A stretch of 6,540 nucleotides of DNA from an uncultured Alphaproteobacteria bacterium. GTDB taxonomy: Bacteria > Pseudomonadota > Alphaproteobacteria > Caulobacterales > Hyphomonadaceae. The stretch is from positions 1-6,540 of the forward strand of contig CAIKXW010000126.1 of assembly GCA_903831485.1 (NCBI GenBank). Direction: 5' to 3'. The notes below the pieces were generated by a model that saw only the letters and a program-made list of their open reading frames with translations, was not told the DNA's origin and searched no databases. Made by a program: the position numbers and the translations under genes. This document shows, piece after piece, positions 1 to 4,843 of the stretch; positions within the stretch are counted from its first letter, which is position 1; every line of letters begins with the position of its first letter.

Positions 1-752
1 AGCATGGCCGAGCCGAATGTGAACACAGTCGAGCCGCCCTGCGAGTTGGGCAGGCCGCCCGGCTGCTTGAACTTCGGATCATCCCACGGCGCCTTGGCGT
101 TGGGGTTGGCCTTGCACCACGCCTTGGCCTTGGCGACCAGTTCGCTCGTCGGCGCGAGATCATGCACCACGCCGTTCGACTTGGCCTGCTCGGCCGTCAT
201 GCTCTCCCCTTGCAGCAGGAAGGGCGCCGCCGCCTGTGCGCCCATCAGGCGCGGAAGGCGCTGCGTGCCGCCGCCGCCCGGCATCAGGCCGACCTTGGCT
301 TCCGGCAGGCCCAGCTGGAGCCTGGGGTTGTCGCTCGCCGCGATGCGGTAGTGGCATCCCAGCGCAACTTCGAGACCGCCACCAAGCGCGAGGCCATTGA
401 TCGCGCACGCCACCGGCTTCTTGCCGGTCTCCAGCGTGCGGAGCAGTTTGTTCATGCCGAACGAGCGCTCGAACGCCGCCTTCAGCTGCGCTTCCGGATC
501 GCCCTTGTCCGCGCCTCCGCCCGAACCGCCGCCGAGTTCGCCGAGATCGGCGCCGGCACAGAAGCCGCTCGTCTTACCCGACGTGATGACGAGTCCTTTG
601 ATCGCGTCGTTCGTCGCCACTTCCTTGGCGATCGCGCCGAGGTCGGCGATCGCCTTCGCCGTCAGCGTGTTCATCGAGCGGCCGGGCACGTCGAATGTGG
701 CCGTCGCGATGCCGTCTGCATCCACGTCCCAGCCGAATGTTTCGAGATTCAT
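1..752 (-). CDS. fadJ: Fatty-acid beta-oxidation complex alpha subunit (enoyl-CoA hydratase / 3-hydroxyacyl-CoA dehydrogenase), 3' part outside window
   Basis: Seen: 250 codons plus two bases, open to the window edge; only the N-terminal hydratase (crotonase-fold) part is visible. It has an oxyanion-hole stretch FCAGADLGEL near residues 64-73, INGLALGGGLEVALGCHYRIA near 118-138 and LGLPEAKVGLMPGGGGTQRL near 147-166. E128 and E151 match the two catalytic glutamates of the family (E119/E139 in E. coli FadB; E151/E173 in human HADHA). Known: such alpha subunits are about 700-730 residues, with a C-terminal NAD-dependent 3-hydroxyacyl-CoA dehydrogenase; that half is inferred here. From memory, the tail KFKQPGGLPNSQ resembles the linker of the mycobacterial trifunctional-enzyme FadB more than E. 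coli FadB. Start: an upstream in-frame ATG at 758 overlaps the preceding stop (ATGA). The ATG at 752 lies 9 bases after AAAGG, against 3 bases for 758, so 752 is preferred; 758 would add MT. A glycine-rich loop (GGGSGGG, about 74-80) follows the oxyanion-hole segment. The symbol could equally be fadB. Confidence 0.9.
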   Translation of the reverse strand, partial: MNLETFGWDVDADGIATATFDVPGRSMNTLTAKAIADLGAIAKEVATNDAIKGLVITSGKTSGFCAGADLGELGGGSGGGADKGDPEAQLKAAFERSFGMNKLLRTLETGKKPVACAINGLALGGGLEVALGCHYRIAASDNPRLQLGLPEAKVGLMPGGGGTQRLPRLMGAQAAAPFLLQGESMTAEQAKSNGVVHDLAPTSELVAKAKAWCKANPNAKAPWDDPKFKQPGGLPNSQGGSTVFTFGSAM

Positions 753-754
753 GG

Positions 755-964
755 TCATTCACCTTTCGGCGGCTTGTCGCCGTCTTTCTTGATATTGTCG
801 GACGCGAACACGAACAGCACCGCGCCCATCACCAGCGTCACCGGAACAGTGATCGCCAGCACCGTGCCGAGATCGCGCAGCGCCTGGTTGAGAAACAGCG
901 TGAGGCCGATACCCGTGAGCGCAGAGATCACCAGCGCGCTGAGTTTGGCTTCATCGATCTGCAT
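755..964 (-). CDS. Small two-helix membrane protein between the thiolase and alpha-subunit genes
   Basis: Seen: 69 residues, with two hydrophobic segments at about 8-28 and 32-54 separated by a short RD turn, then a charged, lysine- and proline-rich tail (NIKKDGDKPPKGE). The positive residues favour a hairpin with both ends in the cytoplasm. The ATG at 964 shares its A with the thiolase stop (TGATG). A GTG at 967 could start one codon earlier. No good ribosome-binding site precedes either start, so translation probably depends on ribosomes finishing the thiolase. Its own TGA stop overlaps an ATG of the alpha-subunit gene. I do not recognise the family and assign no function. The double overlap makes it a real, co-translated gene rather than a chance frame. 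An inner-membrane anchor or accessory for the beta-oxidation enzymes is a speculation from context only. Confidence 0.8.
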   Translation of the reverse strand: MQIDEAKLSALVISALTGIGLTLFLNQALRDLGTVLAITVPVTLVMGAVLFVFASDNIKKDGDKPPKGE

Positions 965-2172
965 CACACCCGCTCGATCACCATGGCCGTGCCCATGCCC
1001 GCGCCGACGCAGAGCGTGATCAGCGCGGTTGTCTTGTCCGAACGCTCCAGCTCGTCGACCATCGTGCCGAGGATCATGCCGCCGGTTGCACCCAGCGGGT
1101 GGCCCATCGCAATAGCGCCGCCATTCACGTTCATCTTCTCGTGCGGGATGTCGAGGTGCTGCATCATCCGCAGAACCACGGATGCGAAGGCCTCGTTGAG
1201 TTCGTAGAGGTCGATATCGCCCACCTCCATGCCGAGCTTCTTCAGAAGCTTCTGCGTCACCAGCGACGGTCCGGTGAGCATGATCGAGGGTTCGGAGCCG
1301 ATCGAGGCAAAGCCGCGGATCTTCGCACGGGGCTTGAGGCCAAGCTCGTCGCCGGACTGCTTGTTGCCGATCAGCACGGCCGACGCACCATCAACGATGC
1401 CCGACGAATTGCCGGCGTGGTGCACGTGGTTGATCTTCTCGATCTCCGGATAGCGCTGCTTCACGACGTCATCGAACGCCATCGCGCCCATCTGCTCGAA
1501 AGACGGGTTGAGGGCCGCGAGCGTCTGCATCGTGGTGTCGCCGCGAACGGTTTCATCGTGGGCCAGGATGGTGACGCCGAGTTGGTCCTTCACCGGTATG
1601 ACCGATTTCGAGAACCGGCCTTCCTTCCACGCCTTTGCGGCGCGTTTCTGGCTCTCAACCGCGTAGGCGTCCACGTCGTCCCGCGAGAAGCCGTACTTGG
1701 TGGCGATCAGATCGGCGCCGATGCCTTGCGGCGCGAAGTAGGATTTCATTGCGATCTCGGGGTTCGACGCCCAGGCGCCGCCATTCGAGCCCATCGGCAC
1801 GCGGCTCATCGCCTCGACGCCGCCGCCGATCGCCATGTCGGCCTCGCCGGTCATGACTTTTGCAGCGGCGATGTTGCAGGCTTCGAGGCCGGATGCGCAG
1901 AAGCGATCCACCTGCACGCCCGCCGTTGTCTCAGAGTAGTCGGCGTTCAGCACCGCGATGCGCGCAATGTCAGAGCCCTGCTCGCCGATCGGCGTCACGC
2001 AGCCGAAGATCACGTCGTCGACCTTCGCGGTGTCCTTCATTCCGTTGCGATCCTTGATCGCTCGCAGCGCCTGCGTGGCCAGCTGCAGCGAGGTGATCTC
2101 GTGCAGCGCACCGCTGCTCTTGCCCTTGCCCCGCGGCGTGCGAACGGCGTCGTAAATGAATGCATCGGCCAT
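964..2172 (-). CDS. fadA: Acetyl-CoA C-acyltransferase (beta-ketothiolase), beta subunit of the beta-oxidation complex
   Basis: This enzyme cleaves 3-ketoacyl-CoA with CoA, giving acetyl-CoA and an acyl-CoA two carbons shorter, the last step of beta-oxidation in the cytoplasm. Seen: 402 residues, the normal thiolase length. The nucleophilic cysteine is C92 in DRFCASGLEA. NEAF is at 326-329, the catalytic histidine is H358 in AMGHPLGATG, and the second catalytic cysteine is C388 in LCVGAGMG. RTPRGKGK at 11-18 is the typical N-terminal motif. All catalytic residues are intact. By recall the sequence is closest to the FadA-type beta subunit of the mycobacterial trifunctional enzyme (RTPRGK start, NGGAIAMGHPLGATG, C-terminal IERV) rather than to biosynthetic PhaA. 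The start has a strong AGGAGG five bases upstream of the ATG. It lies 68 bases after the acyl-CoA dehydrogenase and overlaps the next small gene by one base. A biosynthetic acetoacetyl-CoA thiolase role is possible but less likely here. Confidence 0.95.
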   Translation of the reverse strand: MADAFIYDAVRTPRGKGKSSGALHEITSLQLATQALRAIKDRNGMKDTAKVDDVIFGCVTPIGEQGSDIARIAVLNADYSETTAGVQVDRFCASGLEACNIAAAKVMTGEADMAIGGGVEAMSRVPMGSNGGAWASNPEIAMKSYFAPQGIGADLIATKYGFSRDDVDAYAVESQKRAAKAWKEGRFSKSVIPVKDQLGVTILAHDETVRGDTTMQTLAALNPSFEQMGAMAFDDVVKQRYPEIEKINHVHHAGNSSGIVDGASAVLIGNKQSGDELGLKPRAKIRGFASIGSEPSIMLTGPSLVTQKLLKKLGMEVGDIDLYELNEAFASVVLRMMQHLDIPHEKMNVNGGAIAMGHPLGATGGMILGTMVDELERSDKTTALITLCVGAGMGTAMVIERV

Positions 2173-2193
2173 GGCGGCCTCCTCTTGAGATCA

Positions 2194-2209
2194 GGCTCCC
2201 GGCGGAGCC
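2194..2209 (-). other. Intercistronic hairpin between acyl-CoA dehydrogenase and thiolase
   Basis: A perfect 6-bp stem, GGCTCC and GGAGCC, encloses a four-base loop in the 68-base gap. It lies about 10 bases upstream of the thiolase ribosome-binding site (AGGAGG at 2183-2178). No T-run follows on either strand, so it is not a standard terminator. It may only stabilise or delimit the mRNA, or may be chance in GC-rich DNA. Confidence 0.3.
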
Positions 2210-2240
2210 GAATGGGTGGGGGCCGAAGTCCGGCGTCCCG

Positions 2241-4025
2241 TCAGAATGAGTCGGCGCCGAGGGCCATCACGGGCCCGGCGCCTGTCTTTACCTTTGCGAG
2301 ATGTGACGTTGCGTCAGGCAAGACACGCTCGAAGAAATAGCGAGCTGTCGCCAGCTTGTCAGCATAGAACTGGTCACCCGTTCCTTCACGTTCCAGCGCG
2401 GCCTTCGCCATCTTGGCCCACATCAGCGCGAAAGCCGTCAGCCCGAAAAGCTGAAGGTAATCATGGCTTGATGCGCCTGCATTGTCGAAGTTCGACATGC
2501 CGTTCTGCATCAGCCACATCGTGGCTTCCTTCAGCTGACCCGTCGCCACCTGGACGCCCTCGACATACGGCTTCAGCTTCTCATTGCCTTCGTTGGCTGA
2601 GGCGAACTCCTCAAGATCGTTGAAGAAACCGAACACCGCCCGGCCGCCATTCGCGGCCAGCTTTCGGCCGACAAGGTCGAGCGCCTGGATGCCATTGGTG
2701 CCTTCATAGATCAGCGCGATCCGCGCATCGCGCACGAACTGCTCCACGCCCTGATCGCGGGTATAGCCCGTGCCGCCATGCAGCTGCAGTGCGTCGTTGG
2801 CGCATTTGAAGCCGCGATCGGTGACGAAGCCCTTGATCACCGGCGTCAGCAGCGACATCCGGTCGTCCGCCTTCTCGCGCACGTGCGCATCGGGCGAGAC
2901 ATGCAGCAGGTCACCCTGCAGCGCAGTCCAGTAGGTGAATGCGCGCGCGCCCTCCGTGAACGCCTTCATGTCCATCAGCATGCGGCGTACGTCGGGATGC
3001 ACGATGATCGGGTCTGCGGGCTTGTCAGGCGCCTTCGCGCCGGTGATCGACCTACCCTGCAGACGCTCGCGCGCAAAGTCCGCCGCGTTCTGGAACGCTA
3101 CCTCAGCCTGCGCCAGGCCCTGCATGCCAACGCCGAGCCGCGCCTCGTTCATCATGACGAACATGGTGCGCATGCCCTTGTGCGCTTCCCCCACGAGGTA
3201 ACCCGTCGCTCCCTCGTAGTGCATCACGCACGTCGCATTGCCGTGGATGCCCATCTTCTCTTCGAGCCCGCCACACTGGAAAGCGTTGCGAGCGCCAAGC
3301 GAGCCATCAGCGTTCACCAGGAATTTCGGCACGATGAAGAGCGAGATACCCTTGATACCTTCAGGCCCGCCCTCGATGCGGGCAAGCACTAGCTGGATGA
3401 TGTTTTCGGTGAGGTCCTGCTCGCCGCCGGAAATCCAGATCTTCTGCCCGGTAATCTTGTAGGCGCCATCCGGCTGGGGGACGGCCTTGGTGCGGATGAG
3501 CCCCAGGTCCGTTCCGCACTGCGGCTCGGTCAGGTTCATCGTGCCGGCCCATTTGCCGGTCATCATCTTGGTAAGGTAGGTCTTCTTCTGCTCCTCCGAG
3601 CCACCTTCCTGGATCGCTTCGGCAGCGCCGCGGGTAAGTCCGGGATACATGGAAAACGCCATGTTGGCTGACGAGCACATCTCAAGGAACGGCATCGAAA
3701 CGACGCGCGGCAGGCCCTGCCCGCCCCACTGCGGATCAGCGGAGATGGCCATCCAGCCATCGTCCGACATCTGCTTGTAGGCGGCCGGGAACCCATCCGG
3801 GGTCTTCACGGATGCATCCGAGTTCCGCTTGCAGCCTTGCCGGTCGCCGATGGCGTTGATCGGTTGCAGCACTTCCTGGGCAAACACGGCCCCGCCATCG
3901 AGCACCGCATCGATAACGTCAGCGGGAGCGTCTGCAAAACGAGGCAGGTTCGAATACGACCCGATCTCAAGCACTTCGTTGAGCAGGAACTTCATGTCCC
4001 TGAGCGGCGCCTGATATCTGGGCAT
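2241..4025 (-). CDS. Acyl-CoA dehydrogenase, long form with C-terminal extension (AcdA/DmdC-like subfamily)
   Basis: This FAD enzyme introduces the trans-2 double bond into acyl-CoA, the first step of each beta-oxidation round. Seen: 594 residues, usual for the long bacterial subfamily. In order these are an N-terminal motif MPRYQAPLRDMKFLLNEV (1-18), an alpha-helical N domain, the middle beta domain with MNLTEPQCGTDLG (163-175) and IWISGGEQDLTEN (196-208), the C-terminal helical domain with LQLHGGTGYTRDQG (413-426), and IYEGTNGIQALDL (439-451). E441 is the expected catalytic base. About 140 residues beyond this form the extra C-terminal domain of this subfamily. Start choice: an in-frame ATG occurs upstream at 4091, but GGAGG at 4034-4030 lies four bases before the ATG at 4025, and the protein then begins with the family's conserved N-terminus. 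It is the first enzyme gene after the MerR-type regulator. Alternative: the subfamily includes 3-methylmercaptopropionyl-CoA dehydrogenase (DmdC); the neighbours favour general fatty-acid oxidation. Confidence 0.93.
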   Translation of the reverse strand: MPRYQAPLRDMKFLLNEVLEIGSYSNLPRFADAPADVIDAVLDGGAVFAQEVLQPINAIGDRQGCKRNSDASVKTPDGFPAAYKQMSDDGWMAISADPQWGGQGLPRVVSMPFLEMCSSANMAFSMYPGLTRGAAEAIQEGGSEEQKKTYLTKMMTGKWAGTMNLTEPQCGTDLGLIRTKAVPQPDGAYKITGQKIWISGGEQDLTENIIQLVLARIEGGPEGIKGISLFIVPKFLVNADGSLGARNAFQCGGLEEKMGIHGNATCVMHYEGATGYLVGEAHKGMRTMFVMMNEARLGVGMQGLAQAEVAFQNAADFARERLQGRSITGAKAPDKPADPIIVHPDVRRMLMDMKAFTEGARAFTYWTALQGDLLHVSPDAHVREKADDRMSLLTPVIKGFVTDRGFKCANDALQLHGGTGYTRDQGVEQFVRDARIALIYEGTNGIQALDLVGRKLAANGGRAVFGFFNDLEEFASANEGNEKLKPYVEGVQVATGQLKEATMWLMQNGMSNFDNAGASSHDYLQLFGLTAFALMWAKMAKAALEREGTGDQFYADKLATARYFFERVLPDATSHLAKVKTGAGPVMALGADSF

Positions 4026-4156
4026 CGATCCTCCACCTGCAGCCATGCGTGACGGGCAACCGGCGCGTGCGGTCACGCGACCGGCAACCAATGCACGGCG
4101 TCATATCACCAAGGGGCCGGTCGTCGAGCCTGACTTTGCGTCAGATCGGATTGCCG
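4026..4156 (-). promoter_or_regulatory. Leader region of the beta-oxidation genes with several dyads
   Basis: This 131-base gap separates the regulator from the acyl-CoA dehydrogenase. It contains CTGAC-N5-GTCAG (4130-4144), just after the regulator's stop and without a T-run. It also contains GCCGGTC (4116-4122) opposite GACCGGC (4079-4085), CGCGTG-N4-CACGCG (4064-4079), and GCGTGAC (4047-4053) opposite GTCACGC (4072-4078). A weak minus-strand promoter could be TCGACG (4127-4122), a 16-base spacer, then TATGAC (4105-4100). The strong GGAGG at 4034-4030 sets the dehydrogenase start. Whether this gap holds a promoter or is only a transcribed leader cannot be decided from sequence. Confidence 0.35.
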
Positions 4157-4615
4157 TCAGCTATCGAGATGGGCCACATCGCCGTCGAGACCAGCGCGCG
4201 CAACGCGTTCATAGGCGCGCGCCGATTGTTCCACATCCGGACCCGGCCCGAGTTCCTGCAGCTTTTCCTCTGCCCATGAGACGCCTTTCTGGAGGGTCTC
4301 CAGAGCCGCCTCGATGTCCTCACGCTGTTTCTCCAGATTCTTGATCTGCTCGCGCGACTTCTTGAGCGACAGCTTCAGCTGCGCCCTGTGACCTTCGAGT
4401 GTGTACAGGTCGAGGATCTCGCGGATGTCCGAGAGCGAGAAACCAACGCTCTTGCCCTGCAGGATGAGCTTCAATCTTGCGCGGTCGCGGGTCGAGTAGA
4501 CACGGTTCAGCCCGTCACGCGTGGGCTGGAGCAATCCCTTGTCTTCGTAGAAGCGCAACGCGCGCGGAGTCACCTGGAATTCGCGCGCAAGTTCACTGAT
4601 GGTGTACGTCTTCAA
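4157..4615 (-). CDS. MerR-family transcriptional regulator, LiuR-like, probable regulator of the beta-oxidation operon
   Basis: Seen: 152 residues from a TTG start. The N-terminal winged helix-turn-helix begins YTISELAREFQVTPRALRFY (4-23), the MerR signature, followed by the wing with NRVYSTRDRARLKLIL (37-52) and a GFSLSDIREILDLY segment (58-71). A long charged helix (about 75-122) should form the antiparallel coiled-coil dimer. The protein has no cysteine, which argues against a metal or thiol sensor of the MerR/CueR/SoxR kind. The order SELAREF, RFYE, LKLILQGKSVGFSL resembles LiuR-type regulators of branched-chain amino acid and fatty-acid breakdown, as I remember them; the ligand is unknown, an acyl-CoA being a reasonable guess. 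Start: the frame can be extended to an ATG at 4690, but GGGAGG at 4627-4622 lies six bases before the TTG, and the extension runs through promoter-like dyads. The ATG near 4634 is out of frame. It is divergent from the PodJ-like gene and upstream of the fatty-acid genes on the same strand. Confidence 0.9.
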   Translation of the reverse strand: MKTYTISELAREFQVTPRALRFYEDKGLLQPTRDGLNRVYSTRDRARLKLILQGKSVGFSLSDIREILDLYTLEGHRAQLKLSLKKSREQIKNLEKQREDIEAALETLQKGVSWAEEKLQELGPGPDVEQSARAYERVARAGLDGDVAHLDS

Positions 4616-4621
4616 ACTCTG

Positions 4622-4627
4622 CCTCCC
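4622..4627 (-). promoter_or_regulatory. Ribosome-binding site fixing the TTG start of the MerR-type regulator
   Basis: GGGAGG on the minus strand is six bases from the TTG at 4615-4613. The match and spacing are good, and no in-frame ATG lies nearby. This supports a 152-residue protein instead of the 177-residue version starting at 4690. Confidence 0.75.
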
Positions 4628-4662
4628 GTTGCATTTTTTATGTGCACTGTGGGGGAGCACAG

Positions 4663-4672
4663 GCCGCGTTAA
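4663..4672. repeat. Left copy of a 10-bp inverted repeat flanking the divergent promoter region
   Basis: GCCGCGTTAA here is the exact reverse complement of TTAACGCGGC at 4761-4770. The right copy overlaps the CtrA box. The left copy also forms the left arm of the local dyad at 4666-4683. The pair encloses 88 bases and could position two bound proteins or reflect one shared recognition element. Confidence 0.5.
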
Positions 4673-4683
4673 TGAGTTAACGC
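4666..4683. promoter_or_regulatory. Operator-like palindrome GCGTTAA-N4-TTAACGC
   Basis: A perfect dyad with 7-bp arms and a four-base spacer (GCGTTAATGAGTTAACGC) lies about 50 bases upstream of the regulator's start. Its size and symmetry fit a dimeric regulator. It could be an autoregulatory operator for the MerR-type protein. The two TTAA half-sites are four bases apart, not the seven needed for a CtrA box. The binding protein is unknown. Confidence 0.5.
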
Positions 4684-4690
4684 TCTGCAA

Positions 4691-4719
4691 TACGTAGCGT
4701 TACGTACCCCCTGCGTCAA
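4691..4719 (-). promoter_or_regulatory. Candidate promoter of the MerR-type regulator with an embedded TACGTA dyad
   Basis: On the minus strand TTGACG (4719-4714) matches five of six bases of a -35 element. Downstream lies TACGTA-N4-TACGTA (4706-4691), a dyad with two self-complementary arms. MerR-family activators bind dyads in an unusually long (19-21 base) spacer; here GTATTG (4693-4688) at spacing 20 or TATTGC (4692-4687) at spacing 21 would fit that geometry but are poor -10 matches. TACGTA itself, at spacing 17, is also a poor -10. The -35 and the dyad are clear; the -10 is not. Confidence 0.4.
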
Positions 4720-4731
4720 CCTGTCAGGGGG
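4707..4731. promoter_or_regulatory. 7-bp-arm dyad CCCCCTG / CAGGGGG
   Basis: CCCCCTG (4707-4713) and CAGGGGG (4725-4731) form a perfect inverted repeat with an 11-base centre, overlapping the regulator's likely -35 element. The G-run (4727-4732) could alternatively pair with CCCCC at 4745-4749. It may be an operator or, if transcribed, a hairpin. Confidence 0.35.
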
Positions 4732-4760
4732 GCGAGCTCTGGAACCCCCAGATTTTATGC

Positions 4761-4775
4761 TTAACGCGGCTTTAA
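4761..4775. promoter_or_regulatory. CtrA-type binding site TTAA-N7-TTAA upstream of the PodJ-like gene
   Basis: TTAA at 4761-4764 and TTAA at 4772-4775 are separated by exactly seven bases (CGCGGCT). This is the full consensus of the cell-cycle regulator CtrA of alphaproteobacteria. It lies 69 bases before the PodJ-like start codon. TATGCT at 4756-4761 is a possible -10 element touching the left half, which would fit repression, but I see no matching -35. GGCTTTAAGCC at 4768-4778 makes the right half locally palindromic. Confidence 0.6.
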
Positions 4776-4804
4776 GCCCCTGATCGCCAACTGTGCCCGC
4801 ATGC

Positions 4805-4833
4805 CGGATCGCGACAAGCTTGCGATCCGATTC
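4805..4833 (+). promoter_or_regulatory. Leader hairpin and GANTC site just before the PodJ-like gene
   Basis: CGGATCGC (4805-4812) and GCGATCCG (4822-4829) form a perfect 8-bp stem with a nine-base loop. The stem ends five bases before the GGAG ribosome-binding site (4834-4837), which lies six bases before the ATG. GATTC at 4829-4833 is the only GANTC sequence, the target of CcrM-type adenine methylation, in the 4616-4843 gap. The hairpin could affect ribosome access. The methylation site could link expression to replication, as in GcrA/CcrM control known in Caulobacter. Confidence 0.4.
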
Positions 4834-4843
4834 GGAGCTGGAC

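Noticed and set aside
162..1019. A 285-codon plus-strand open frame over the alpha-subunit and small-protein genes
   Set aside because: It spans two real minus-strand genes and has an arginine-rich low-complexity composition with no motif.
1099..2340. A 413-codon open frame on the plus strand opposite the thiolase
   Set aside because: The minus-strand thiolase has all catalytic residues and a strong ribosome-binding site. The plus frame is His/Arg/Ala-rich without domain motifs, typical of an antisense shadow.
4026..4091. 22-residue N-terminal extension of the acyl-CoA dehydrogenase from the ATG at 4091
   Set aside because: The family's conserved N-terminus begins at the ATG at 4025, which has GGAGG four bases upstream. 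The extension is not a signal peptide and is unlike the family.
4130..4144. CTGAC-N5-GTCAG as a terminator of the regulator gene
   Set aside because: The stem is only 5 bp and no T-run follows on the minus strand, so it does not meet the usual pattern of an intrinsic terminator.
4666..4680. TTAA...TTAA at 4669 and 4677 as a second CtrA box
   Set aside because: The two halves are four bases apart rather than seven, so it does not match the CtrA consensus. It is better read as part of the GCGTTAA/TTAACGC dyad.
4616..4690. 25-residue N-terminal extension of the MerR-type regulator from the ATG at 4690
   Set aside because: It runs across operator-like dyads and has no ribosome-binding site of note, whereas the TTG at 4615 has GGGAGG at ideal spacing and gives a standard MerR N-terminus.
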